Source: Dryas octopetala
Taxonomy: Eukaryota > Streptophyta > Magnoliopsida > Rosales > Rosaceae
DNA: 64,000 nt
NCBI GenBank assembly: GCA_963921425.1
Contig: OY992837.1
Span: 5,305,896-5,369,895, forward strand
Direction of reading: 5' to 3'
The translations under genes and the position numbers were made by a program. Every line of letters starts with the position of its first letter. Position 1 is the first letter of the stretch. Positions 1-13,297 of this stretch are shown here, one piece after another. Under the pieces are notes generated by a model. That model saw nothing but the letters and a program-made list of their open reading frames with translations, ran no database searches and was not told the DNA's origin.

Positions 1-2340
1 CACCACCCATCACCGTTAAAACCCCAGCATCACCAACACATTGATGTAATCAACGGCTACGATTGAATCCTGACCAGCAAATGTAATCATTAAATGTAAC
101 GGCTAGAAAATGATTGGAAGTCGTAGTCAAATCAAACGGCTAGATTTTGTGTGCCGACGAAAGGTTTTACAGTAAGAGACGTAATGTGTTGTGTACTTGT
201 GTCGTATGCCAACCGCGGCCCGTGAACAGTGACACGTGGCGGATTGAATTTCTAAAAACGGAATGTAAGTGAGAGGCTCAATGACAAAAGGCCAGCGAAG
301 CAATTTCGATAAAAAAAACGAGGATCGAGGAACGTTCTAAAGTTGTAAACAGTGAACTTTGTGGTACCAGATTGCACGGCAAAAATTTGTCTACGTGCAA
401 TGTCCAAACTATCCTTCATGGTAAAAATGTTTACCAGCATAATATTATTTGTTATTTTACCATTTTATCCAAACATCCAATTACTCGCATTCAATTTGTT
501 TTGGATAAACTAAAATATAATAATGTTTACTCGATTGCTCCATTTCCTAATACAAGAAAATTAAAATTTTATTCAACTGTAAGATATACCAACATACCAT
601 ATCAAAAAACTATACTAGAAATAAAAGCTTCATTGAAAAAAATAAAAAGAGGAAAGATTTTGAGTTAGTTTGAGTGAAGAAAGTGTCCGTGGACATGAAC
701 ATGACCGCTAATAAAATAAAATTAGAATTAAAGTTTTCAAATATAAAAATAAATGAATTGTATTACCTGATTTTGTATTTTATTTTAGAAAAGTGAAGAT
801 AATAATGGGACTTTTCCAATAAGTTTGAGATATATGTGCTATATCATTAAAAATGAAAGCTCTCAGGAATAATGTGATTTGAAAAAAATGAATAAATAAA
901 AGAAGTTATAGTGCTATTGAAGGGGGAAAAAAAAAAAAAAGAAGATAATGATCAGTTATGAATTCAATCCTTTCCTAATGTAATATATAGATAGATACTA
1001 GTCAAATAGCATGGCATAAAAGGTAAGCAAGTTTAAAAATGGAACAACCCTGCAAATATAAAACACCTGACCTAAAAAAGTGAATGACTTGTATGAAAAC
1101 AAGTAACCTGAAGACTGAATCTAGACACGTTCACGACAAAATTTCATGCACAAGATAAGCATAGTTCAAATTTGGCATAAGGGTAATTTATTGTGATGTA
1201 CATAGTTAATGTGCAATTATAAGCAATCAAAACTAATTAAAGGCAAATATTATAAACCATCCTGAAATACATGTCCAAGATTATGAATTTTTAGAATGTA
1301 CACGCACAAGGCATAGAAATATTTATATGCTTCCACTTTCATTATCGATCAACCATTAATTACTCAAAATGCCAAAGACCATCTCTAATAGATTGAGATC
1401 TCTCTCTTAACCAACAATGCCGTCGTAGTACAGACTAGACCAGCTCGATGTCTTTAATTGCTATACAACATAATTAAACTGGAAAGATGTAGCTATCTTA
1501 GGCCTAAAATCATGACCAAACCTTCTTCGACAAACATCACATGGGAAAATGCGCAAACGTAAGGGATGCTCATGTATTTAAGTTTCCATATGAATTATTG
1601 AGTTTGTTTTTGGTTTAGGATATAAATTATTGAGTTATCAGTAGAGACACCTTCAAGTTAGGAGCCTTGTTAATTATTGATCCCAATGAGACATGACTTC
1701 ATGTTCGAATTATGTAAACAATAAGGATTCAAGGATACCCCGTCACTTATAAGGCATTATATTTTCGATTATAAGCGTGACTATGAATAAAGAAAAATGA
1801 TAAGATATTTATTGATTAGAGATTTAAGATAAAATTCAACGGCTAATAGAATAAAGACTTTGAGAATAAAACTAAATAACATGCATCCTATAACTTCGAA
1901 AAAAGAAAAACCACAACAGTTGCGCTGTAGCTCTTTGCACCACCACCATTCCTGCTTAACAAAAAAAGTAAAGATAAAAATAGAGTTATATGTATTTTGA
2001 AAATATTATTGTGCATGTTAAACTTTTTACGCATTAGTATTTTAAGTGTTTTTTTTTAAATAACTAAAAATAAGAAAAAAAAATAGGAATAAATGTATTT
2101 TGAAATATTGTTAGTTGGATGAAGTAAATATTTTTCGTTTAAATTTTCTCTTATGGATATAATTAAGAAAAAAAAAACACAAGTTTGGGGCCTTTAAAAC
2201 ATTAACCATAACAGAAAACCGAACCACATTGAGGTTCGGGATAGGCATGGGCAACATGGTCATTTGGCGCGTTTCGTCCTTGTGAGCTTTTTATCAACGA
2301 TAAAAAGCGGTGTCTCAGATATAAAAACAAGCGCACATCC
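1..2340. other. AT-rich intergenic region, no gene seen
   Basis: No convincing coding region was found on either strand. The open frames here are short, AT-biased and lack a recognisable domain. Items of note are an ACGTG-containing G-box/ABRE-like core near 231-238 and one micro-insertion with a 17-bp near-perfect target duplication at 1588-1636. The right part is the distal upstream region of the O-fucosyltransferase-like gene. Confidence 0.7.
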
Positions 2341-2344
2341 ACCA

Positions 2345-2390
2345 TTAGAGAGAGAAGGAGAGGGAGGGAGAGAGAGGGAGAGAGAGTGGA
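2345..2390. repeat. (GA)n-rich microsatellite in promoter
   Basis: A purine run made of GA and GGGA units lies just upstream of a TATA-like box and about 260 bp before the start codon of the next gene. GA/CT tracts near plant promoters are common and length-variable. Confidence 0.8.
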
Positions 2391-2408
2391 AATGAAAAAC
2401 ACCCACTT

Positions 2409-2416
2409 TATAAATA
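2409..2416 (+). promoter_or_regulatory. TATA-like box of the O-fucosyltransferase-like gene
   Basis: TATAAATA lies about 230 bp before the ATG at 2645, which leaves a plausible 5' leader of about 200 nt. This is inferred from position only. Confidence 0.5.
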
Positions 2417-2644
2417 CCTGAAAATCAGAAAATAATAGACGCCTCGCCTCTGCTAGGCCTAAGAATACGGACCTTTTTTTCACGAAGAAAAGCGACGGTT
2501 CTTGGGTCCGCAACACCCTCCCTCCTCTGTTTCTCTCTCTTTGCAACACCCACTAGTTTTCTTCTTGGGTCCGCAGAATAAATTATATCCTACATTTTTA
2601 TTGATTTTTTTTAATTTTGAGAGAGTTGTTAGTGCCGGTCGGCA

Positions 2645-5684
<3,040 letters not shown>

Positions 5685-6643
5685 GGTGGTAGTGAGAACA
5701 TATGCAATTGCTCAAATGCCAGCTGATATTGATATGGGGTTTTGGAATGAAGTGCTTTTTCACCCAGTCAGAAACTGTACTTGCTTACAGGGTCGAGAAG
5801 TTTTAAGGTCTCCCTTGTGATATGCAATGCAAGTTTCAAGTTTCGGTTATGTTGTACCTACAGCCTACAGGTGAGGGACTTCGCAGGTGATTGAAGAGAG
5901 CATGGAAGCCTGAGGGCACGTATAGTTTTAGGATGAATATGTCAGTTTCATTAGGAGTTAGTGCAATTCATTTATTCATTATTCTTTCTTTGATTTGGTC
6001 TGAAAATTGTGAAAAATGAGCTTAATTATGAATCTGAATGTAATTCTTATACAACTTATAGTTGAAAACAACTTTCATACATTCCCAGCAGATGCCCTTC
6101 TATCCATATGGCTGGCTAGTAATCCAAGTATTTTGTTCAAGGGGACCACCAGTCTTATTTTGTCACTTATCAAAGCTAATACAGGGTATACAAAGAATGA
6201 AAACCATCTCAGGAACTCGATGGTTAAAAAATTTGGTCATAAACTGAAAGCACCACTTAATAGCTTCATCGTTCTTATATGAAGCAAATTTTTTGTGACC
6301 CTAATTGTATTAAATTTAAAAGGAGCGCAAATAAATAGCTTGGATAAAGCACCATCATCCACCGCATTCAGCCAGAACAAGATATCAAACTTTCAGCAGA
6401 TTGTAACAACATTTGGGCAAAAGTATCTGAAAAACCTGGCCCTGTTTCAATAAAGTAGTGTTACTATTGCAAGTAGTTTACAAACCATATCCTCACCTAC
6501 AAAATGCACAACACATCAAAGGCCTGCCTAAGAGTGATGCGAACTGAAATGCTACAAAGTTGAACAGTGTACATTTGACAGAATCCTTCTTCTCACAATT
6601 TTTAACAGACAAAATTTTCAACACTCTAGACATCATACAATGA
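5685..6643. other. Convergent 3' intergenic region
   Basis: This stretch lies between the stops of the O-fucosyltransferase-like gene (+) and FLN1 (-) and presumably holds both 3' UTRs. Short open frames at 6016-6282 have no domain and AT-rich codon use. The left edge of the duplicated segment falls at about 6644. Confidence 0.7.
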
Positions 6644-6688
6644 ACAATTTCTGAACAACATTACTATATTCGAAGGATTGGCTCTTCA

Positions 6689-8388
6689 CTACCACATTGA
6701 AGGTACATAAACCTGCTCCTTCAGATTTTGAGTTGCACTTTCAGTAGGGAAACCTCTTACAGCACCAATTGTCCACTGTGATATAATTCCTGCTGCAACT
6801 GCAAAACGAAGCTGCCTTTCCAAAGTATCTTGATTTTCATACATCTCAGGGTAAGTGGTCAACTTTCTCATAATAGCAGCTACAACAGCATCGCCAGAAC
6901 CAGTCCTATCACAAGTGAATGGGGTTATGAGAACATCTTCTGTTCCAATCACAACACCATCAAATTTAGGGGAATAGTAATGAATTCGAAGCGTTCCATC
7001 TGTCACGAACAAAAGTTTAAGTCCATCATGCCATAATGGAGCTATTTCTTCAGGAGTGTAATGGTAATAATCTCTCCGCTTCTTGGTCTGCTCAAATTGC
7101 TCAGCATAGTATTGGGGTCTGTATGTTCTCTTCCTCACATAATACTCTTCATCTAAAAGAAACTCCAATTCTTGCCTCGAAACCTCAATTATGTCCGCTT
7201 CATTCCAGGCCCTCTTGATGAAATCCCTCGTATCTTTGCGCGATTTCCACAAAGGCAATGGCAAGTTCAAATCGAAAAACACAAGCCCCCCAAACTTTTT
7301 GGAATAGGACATTGCTCTGAAAAGGGTTGGTTGCATGGAGGGAGATGTCAAAACTTCTGAACTGAAGTGGAACATCCTAGCCTGCATAAGTTAACAAACC
7401 CTCACAATTTACATTCATCCAACAAAACCCAGTACAACCATAATGGTTTTCTCACTGATTAACAAAACAATGTTAGAACTATGTACTCAAATAAGCGATT
7501 CCAGCACCAAAACCAATGACCCACGTAAAAAGACTAGACCTTGAAACCAACATAAAGTAATAGTATACACCATACCTCTTTGAGCACAGCGAGGTTGAGT
7601 TCGGAGCAAAGCAACGACTCCTCGGCAGACTCTTTCACAGTCTCTGTCCACATTTTCTCATCATCAAACTTAACCTTCATGTAAGTACACGCAGTCTTAG
7701 CACTCGAATCGAACTTCACGCCACGTGTCTGAACCTTCTCCTTGTTCATCATCAGCAGCAGCTCATCCCCGAAATCGTCGTCGCCCAGTTTACCCATGAA
7801 CGCGGCTCGCCCGCCGAGCCGCACGTGCGAGATGGCCACGTTGGAGGGGGGCCCACCAGGGGCCCTCACGAACTCCGGCGGGTCCCACTGGAGCATCTTC
7901 CACTGCGAGTAGATGTCCGGGTCCAAAGGGTCGTCGAAGACCCGAACCGTCGGCACGAACTCTTTCTTTGCGGCGCCGAAGCAGCAGACTAGAGGAGGGT
8001 CGTCGTACGGAAAATCGACGCCGTCGTCGTAGTCTTCGAGCTCTGAGTCTACGTTTTCAGCTTCTTTTGGGGTTTGTTGGATAGGTTCGACATCTACTGG
8101 GCCATTTTCGAGTTGGGCTTTCTTCGAACGCTTTGTCTTCGGTGCAGATGCTGTTGAAGAAGATGAAGAAGAAGTGGGGTTCTTTTTCCTACCTCGGCGA
8201 GTGGGTTTCTTGGATTCGACGCTTCCATTTTCTTCGCCATTAATGGAACCTCTGGCTGGTTTAAGCAAATAATGTGGCTTGAAAAATTGGAACTTGAGAG
8301 GTTCTGCAGCTGAAATTAAGCTTCTGGGGCGAGAGAGGTGAAGTTGGTGAAGAGGAAGATAAGGCGGGAGTAGCTGAAATGAAGCCAT
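6689..8388 (-). CDS. FLN1: Fructokinase-like 1 (FLN1), plastid PEP-associated pfkB pseudo-sugar-kinase, 501 aa
   Basis: Exons are 8388-7576 and 7381-6689, phase 0. An N-terminal region of about 50 residues rich in S, L and R fits a chloroplast transit peptide. It is followed by a basic Ser-rich segment (RRGRKK near residue 65) and an acidic stretch. The pfkB fold then starts near FPYDDPPLVCCFG and runs to the C-terminal VYVPSMW. The vicinal cysteines C135-C136 correspond to the CC pair that in FLN2 is needed for thioredoxin z binding (family knowledge). The pfkB active-site signature reads DRTGSGDA where true fructokinases have GAGD. FLN proteins are known as structural subunits of the plastid-encoded RNA polymerase complex rather than active kinases. 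A telo-box motif lies just 5' of the ATG. The 3' exon has a broken duplicate at 11165-11805. The family call is very firm, and FLN1 over FLN2 rests on length and the C-terminus. Confidence 0.95.
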
Positions 8389-8664
8389 GGTTGAGTTGAG
8401 GCTTAGGGTTTATCCATGTTCGCCACGGCCCACGGCTACCTTCCTCTGTAAAATGTTATCGGGTCACCATATATTGGCCTAAGACATCGGGTCGGATCGG
8501 CGCGAAATGATGGAAGTGTTCTGTTGAATGTAATCGGTGCACGTGGAGCAGTCTCAACCGTTTGATCAAAAGTTTACATAGAGATGCTGACTTGGCACGG
8601 TCGGTGCTTAAATCCCTTATTTTGCTAGAACAGTGCTTAAATCCTTTCCCGGTGGTAAAGGAAA
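8389..8664. promoter_or_regulatory. Divergent FLN1 / Yos1-like promoter region with telo-box
   Basis: About 280 bp separate the FLN1 ATG (-) from the probable 5' leader of the Yos1-like gene (+). A telo-box (AAACCCTAA on the minus strand, 8403-8411) sits right upstream of the FLN1 ATG. Such elements are common in plant translation and organelle-biogenesis genes. This whole interval is missing from copy B of the duplication. Confidence 0.6.
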
Positions 8665-9283
8665 GGGTTGTTTCTGGGTCGTCGAAATAAAGACAAAGGC
8701 TTTGAACCTAGAAACGAATTTTTTTCTGAAACAAGTCTCTTTCGGTTTTTGGGTAACTTGTCATCGCTGGTAAGAGTTCCTATCATCCACTTTCTTCTAA
8801 TTTTCTTCAATTTTTCTTCCCTTGAGTTTGTCTGTTTCTTGTAAGTTCTAATTTTTGTCTCTAATTTGGATTTTTAATAAGGATCTAATATGGGGCTTTT
8901 AATTTAGTTTTGTTTGATTCTGTGTTACATTGTTGTTGATCAGTCCTGATTAATATGGGTAACAGATTGCAACATGTTTCATACTTGGAAAAGTTTCTGA
9001 TAAGTAATAGAAGAATGTTATATACACAAAGGAGATGGTGCTGAAATTTCTGGAGGATCTTTTCACTAAGAAAGAGAAAAAAGTTCGAAAGTTCAGCCCA
9101 CATTTATCATTTTTGTGAAGCTCCCTTATACCCTGTTCATGATTTGCACTGTTTTGGTTTGGGATTGAGTTGGACTGTGTTGGACTTTGTTGCCTGAATT
9201 CTATGTAATGCATGAAATGAAAGTTTTGACTACTGGCTTGATGTTCCTGGAACTGAGATGTTCAACCCTTTATCATGCAGAAA

Positions 9284-9517
9284 ATGGGTCTCTGGACTTT
9301 GCTTCAAGGCCTTCTGCTAGTCACAAATGCATTCGCTATACTGAATGAGGATCGGTTCCTTGCTCCAAGAGGGTGGACTTTAGTAGACTATCAAGGAGGG
9401 AGGAGAAATACGCTCAAGGGGAGGATCATAGGACTTATACATGCAGTACAATACTCCAGACTTCTCCTCATATTCTTGAACATCGCAACTATTTTAGTGA
9501 AGCTCGTCTCTGGGTGA
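9284..9517 (+). CDS. Yos1/IER3IP1-like small ER-Golgi membrane protein, copy A, 77 aa
   Basis: The CDS is a single exon. A spliced 5' leader is likely, with donor gctg|gtaag at 8769/8770 and acceptor catgcag at 9280, three bases before the ATG. The upstream in-frame ATG at 9275 is therefore intronic and I do not use it. The product starts MGLWTLLQG and ends ILVKLVSG, with two hydrophobic segments (about residues 1-20 and 57-75). The conserved ILNEDRFLAPRGW block is diagnostic of the Yos1/IER3IP1 family. Yeast Yos1 works with Yip1-Yif1 in ER-to-Golgi COPII transport. Length matches the family (about 75-82 aa). The gene diverges from FLN1 and is duplicated at 12428-12661 with one silent difference. 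Confidence 0.93.
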   Translation: MGLWTLLQGLLLVTNAFAILNEDRFLAPRGWTLVDYQGGRRNTLKGRIIGLIHAVQYSRLLLIFLNIATILVKLVSG

Positions 9518-9818
9518 GGCTTGTGGGAATCATGAACTGGTGAAGCTGTCTGTTTGTAAATTATGAATTTTTACAGAATCTTGGCCTACTTACAGGGTCT
9601 TTTTATGATTCCTGGGTTGAGTCCCAAATACAAATTCAGGACAGCAGTATAGACATAATCAGTTGGATAACTGTTGGATCTATGGGTGTGTTTTTGTGAT
9701 AGATGGTTTTATTGTTGTAAACTGCATATTCATATAGTTAATGAATTGAATATCGCTTTCAAAGTGTTTTCCTTTTTTCTCTTCTCCACTGATTTGTTTA
9801 TGCACAAACACAAAATAG

Positions 9819-9972
9819 CTGGGATACAGAACAGCTTGGTATCCTATTAGATGCACCAGAGGTGTTAGATGATGTTTTGAAGTGTTCATGGCCTCAGCAT
9901 ATTGATTATGCAAAATTACTTAGTGCCACCAATGAAGCTGAAGGTGCTAACCCATTGGAAATTAAGCTACAG
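9819..9972 (+). pseudogene. Orphan exon-like fragment, copy A (154 bp)
   Basis: A block bounded by a tag acceptor and a cag|gta donor stays open in one frame, reading WDTEQLGILLDAPEVLDDVL and so on to EIKLQ. Its composition looks coding and unlike the AT-rich flanks. No further exons were found next to it. It sits between the Yos1-like gene and the SOUL gene 3' end. I do not recognise the parent protein. It may be a relic of a lost gene, a captured exon, or a late exon of an alternative transcript. The copy at 12963-13116 keeps the frame with one Leu-to-Ile change. Confidence 0.5.
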
Positions 9973-10153
9973 GTATTGTCAAATGGAAAAACTCTACTAT
10001 GGAATGTGTCAAGAGCAGCATGAAAGAAGAGTCTAAACTCTAACAGTGACTTGAATATTTGCAGCAACATACATGCTTTATTCATCTAAGAACAACCTTG
10101 TTACATATTACTGAATGTGAACAAAACAACAAAGCAACATCAAATCCTAGAAC

Positions 10154-10771
10154 TCACTCAATTGGGATCATAACCTCATTAGTCCTAAATGGAGGTAAGG
10201 TCCAAGGTGGGTTATACCTTGCCAGCAAAAACTCCCCTATAACCTTATACCCGTCTTTCTCCAAGCTCTTCTTCAGCTTCTCCACCTTCATTTCCACCAC
10301 TTTCTCTGTTGCCGCTCCCCCAAACTTCACCACCCCATACTTCCTCTCTCCCTCCTCCCTAATAACCACCCTCTCATCCACCGGCTTCGGCGCCTCCTCT
10401 GCCTTCTCATACTTAGCAGGCAACAAAAACTGCATTGTCACCATCTTCTTCTCGTCTTGGCCACCGCCACTCTTGGTCACAACCGGAGCTGTCATGGCAA
10501 TCGTTTCAGCTGAGCTTTCTGGGGTTTTCGTTATCACTGGAACTGTCATGGCAATCTTCTCAGGTTTGGTGTTCTGGGGATTCCCAAAAGCGCCTATGTA
10601 ATTGACCAACACAGTAAAGCCACCATCTTTGTCACCCTTGAACTGTGATGGGTCATAGGTGACCTGGGCTATTACTGAAGCTGCATATTTGCGGATTTCA
10701 TAGTCGATTGTCGATTTAATCACTTGGTATTTTGGTGTTTCCGCCCCTATCTTCCCGAAAACCATGCCCAT
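10154..10771 (-). CDS. SOUL haem-binding family protein, copy A, 205 aa
   Basis: A single-exon gene. The start MGMVFGKIG and the end PFRTNEVMIPIE are characteristic of the plant cytosolic SOUL/HBP group. SOUL-domain proteins bind haem or porphyrins and are proposed to carry tetrapyrroles (family knowledge). The body carries EKIAMTVPVITK followed by IAMTAPVVTK, the repeated signature of this subgroup, then the MQFLLPAKY, DERVVIREE and FLLARYNPPW blocks. No transit peptide is visible, so a cytosolic protein is likely. Copy A has Val in the first TxPV motif where copy B and the family have Ala. A TATA-like box (TATAAAGG, minus strand 10865-10858) lies about 90 bp upstream. Confidence 0.93.
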   Translation of the reverse strand: MGMVFGKIGAETPKYQVIKSTIDYEIRKYAASVIAQVTYDPSQFKGDKDGGFTVLVNYIGAFGNPQNTKPEKIAMTVPVITKTPESSAETIAMTAPVVTKSGGGQDEKKMVTMQFLLPAKYEKAEEAPKPVDERVVIREEGERKYGVVKFGGAATEKVVEMKVEKLKKSLEKDGYKVIGEFLLARYNPPWTLPPFRTNEVMIPIE

Positions 10772-10965
10772 GTTGAAACTAATAAGTTGGTACTCTCAGG
10801 CTTTGCTATAAAGGTTGAGAAAATGGGGATGTGGTTTTGTTCTGGCTTGTTCAAGAACCTTTATATTGATCGATTTTGCTTGGGGAAGAGGGTTTCTATT
10901 TTGACAACAGCGCTCTTGAACGAGTGGCTGATTTTGGTGCATTCGTGGACTTTGTGTGGCCACCA

Positions 10966-11040
10966 TTTAAATGGGCCTTTTAACTGGGTTTAAGACTTTG
11001 TCTTTTTGGGCCTTAGGCCCATATCTCGAAGGAAACAACT
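10966..11040. promoter_or_regulatory. Site II-like (TGGGCC/GGCCCA) cluster upstream of SOUL copy A
   Basis: Several TGGGCC/GGCCCA elements cluster here, including a near-palindrome around 11010-11025. TGGGCC site II elements are TCP-factor targets in many growth-linked plant promoters. The same cluster recurs at about 14563-14615 in copy B. Confidence 0.4.
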
Positions 11041-11144
11041 TTTCCCCGCCCGATATAACCGCTTAACCCAACACTGAGTTATACCAGTTGCCAAACAGAT
11101 CGTTAGGGCTAATCCAATCACGCCCTTATAATTATTTTTCGATT

Positions 11145-11164
11145 ACCCAGTTAAAAGGCCCATT
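11145..11164. repeat. 20-bp inverted templated filler at the duplication junction
   Basis: The bases between the end of copy A homology (11144) and the start of copy B homology (11165) are the exact reverse complement of 10970-10989, about 175 bp upstream. The match is 20 of 20 and stops at both borders. Copy B holds the same template sequence near 14560-14580, so either copy could be the donor. Confidence 0.9.
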
Positions 11165-11805
11165 ACAATTTCTGAACAACATTACTATATTCGAGGGATT
11201 GGCTCTTCACTACCACATTGAAGGTACATAAACCTGCTCCTTCAGATTTTGAGTTGCACTTTCAGTAGGGAAACCTCTTACAGCACCAATTGTCCACTGT
11301 GATATAATTCCTGCTGCAACTGCAAAACGAAGCTGCCTTTCCAAAGTATCTTGATTTTCATACATCTCAGGGTAAGTGGTCAACTTTCTCATAATAGCAG
11401 CTACAACAGCATCGCCAGAACCAGTCCTATCACAAGTGAATGGGGTTATGAGAACATCTTCTGTTCCAATCACAACACCATCAAATTTAGGGGAATAGTA
11501 ATGAATTCGAAGCGTTCTATCTGTCACGAACAAAAGTTTAAGTCCATCATGCCATAATGGAGCTATTTCTTCAGGAGTGTAATGGTAATAATCTCTCCGC
11601 TTCTTGGTCTGCTCAAATTGCTCAGCATAGTATTGGGGTCTGTATGTTCTCTTCCTCACATAATACTCTTAATCTAAAAGAAACTCCAATTCTTGCCTCG
11701 AAACCTCAATTATGTCCGCTTCATTCCAGGCCCTCTTGATGAAATCCCTCGTATCTTTGCGCGATTTCCACAAAGGCAATGGCAAGTTCAAATCGAAAAA
11801 CACAA
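11165..11805 (-). pseudogene. Truncated FLN1 pseudogene (3' exon fragment)
   Basis: This corresponds to 6644-7284 of copy A: the FLN1 3' UTR and most of exon 2, including the stop. It lacks exon 1, the intron and the start of exon 2. It also has a nonsense change (GAA to TAA) in the codon after FLLD, and a Gly-to-Arg change in the VTDGT motif. Its broken edge is fused to the 5' leader region of Yos1-like copy B. The remaining open frame (11659-11210) has no start in context, so it should not be called a gene. Confidence 0.93.
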
Positions 11806-12427
11806 AGGGTTGTTTCTGGGTCGTCGAAATAAAGACAATGGCTTTGAACCTAGAAACGAATTTTTTTCTGAAACAAGTCTCTTTCGGTTTTTGGGTAACT
11901 TGTCATTGCTGGTAAGAGTTCCTATCATCCACTTTCTTCTAATTTTCTTCAATTTTTCTTTCCTTGAGTTTATGTCTGTTTCTTGTAAGTTCTAATTTTT
12001 GTCTCTAATTTGGATTTTTAGTAAGGATCTAATATGGGGCTTTTAATTTAGTTTTGCTTGATTCTGTGTTACATTGTTGTTGATCAGTCCTGAGTAATAT
12101 GGGTAACAGATTGCAACATGTTTCATACTTGGAAAAGTTTCTGATAAGTAATAGAAGAATGTTATATACACAAAGGAGATTGTGCTGAAATTTCTGGACG
12201 ATTTTTTCACTAAGAAAGAGAAAAAAGTTCGAAAGTTCAGCCCACATTTATCATTTTTGTGAAGCTCCCTTATACCCTGTTCATGATTTGCACTGTTTTG
12301 GTTTGGGATTGAGTTGGACTGTGTTGGACTTTGTTGCCTGAATTCTATGTAATGCATGAAATGAAAGTTTTGACTACTGGCTTGATGTTCCTGGAACTGA
12401 GATGTTCAACCCTTTATCATGCAGAAA

Positions 12428-12661
12428 ATGGGTCTCTGGACTTTGCTTCAAGGCCTTCTGCTAGTCACAAATGCATTCGCTATACTGAATGAGGATCGGT
12501 TCCTTGCTCCAAGAGGGTGGACTTTAGTTGACTATCAAGGAGGGAGGAGAAATACGCTCAAGGGGAGGATCATAGGACTTATACATGCAGTACAATACTC
12601 CAGACTTCTCCTCATATTCTTGAACATCGCAACTATTTTAGTGAAGCTCGTCTCTGGGTGA
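12428..12661 (+). CDS. Yos1/IER3IP1-like small membrane protein, copy B, 77 aa
   Basis: The protein is identical to copy A; the only CDS difference is GTA to GTT in the VDYQ block. The 5' leader donor (11911/11912) and the acceptor just before the ATG are both preserved. What lies upstream is different: the native divergent promoter is deleted and replaced by the FLN1 pseudogene. Expression of this copy is therefore uncertain, or driven by new sequence. Copy B also has scattered intron changes. Confidence 0.9.
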   Translation: MGLWTLLQGLLLVTNAFAILNEDRFLAPRGWTLVDYQGGRRNTLKGRIIGLIHAVQYSRLLLIFLNIATILVKLVSG

Positions 12662-12962
12662 GGCTTGTGGGAATCATGAACTGGTGAAGCTGTCTGTTTG
12701 TAAATTATGAATTTTTACAGAATCTTGGCCTACTTACAGGGTCTTTTTATGATTCCTGGGTTGAGTCCCAAATACAAATTCAGGACAGCAGTATAGACAT
12801 AATCAGTTGGATAACTGTTGGATCTATGGGTGTGTTTTTGTGATAGATGGTTTTATTGTTGTAAACTGCATATTCATATAGTTAATGAATAGAATATCGC
12901 TTTCAAAGTGTTTTCCTTTTTTCTCTTCTCCACTGATTTGTTTATGCACAAACACAAAATAG

Positions 12963-13116
12963 CTGGGATACAGAACAGCTTGGTATCATATTAGATGCAC
13001 CAGAGGTGTTAGATGATGTTTTGAAGTGTTCATGGCCTCAGCATATTGATTATGCAAAATTACTTAGTGCCACCAATGAAGCTGAAGGTGCTAACCCATT
13101 GGAAATTAAGCTACAG
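12963..13116 (+). pseudogene. Orphan exon-like fragment, copy B (154 bp)
   Basis: Duplicate of 9819-9972 with the same tag acceptor and cag|gta donor. The frame is still open, with one missense change (Leu to Ile). Parent gene unknown, as for copy A. Confidence 0.5.
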
Positions 13117-13297
13117 GTATTGTCAAATGGAAAAACTCTACTATGGAATGTGTCAAGAGCAGCATGAAAGAAGAGTCTAAACTCTAACAGTGACTTGAAT
13201 ATTTGCAGCAACATACATGCTTTATTCATCTAAGAACAACCTTGTTACATATTACTGAATGTGAACAAAACAACAAAGCAACATCAAATCCTAGAAC

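Larger units (their letters stand above)
6644..11144. repeat. Tandem segmental duplication, copy A (about 4.5 kb)
   Basis: This segment aligns to 11165-14736. Block 1 (6644-7284) matches 11165-11805 at a constant offset of 4521. Block 2 starts at about 8663 and matches from about 11805 at an initial offset of 3142. Copy A is taken as the older form because it keeps the full FLN1 gene and the whole FLN1/Yos1 intergenic region. Divergence is very low: one silent change in the 234-bp Yos1-like CDS and about four changes in the FLN1 block. The duplication is therefore recent. Confidence 0.93.

Noticed and set aside
372..668. 98-aa frame rich in Lys and Ile
   Set aside because: AT-rich DNA, non-ATG context and no recognisable motif; likely chance.
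6016..6282. 88-aa frame in the 3' flank of the O-fucosyltransferase-like gene
   Set aside because: No domain, atypical codon use and a position in a convergent 3' region.
10059..10601. 180-aa plus-strand frame, repeated at 13203-13748
   Set aside because: It is the antisense of the SOUL coding sequence; the Ser/Thr/Pro bias reflects the complement of the real gene.
11210..11659. 149-aa frame identical to the FLN1 C-terminus
   Set aside because: It lies after a nonsense codon in a fragment without exon 1, promoter or start; called as pseudogene.
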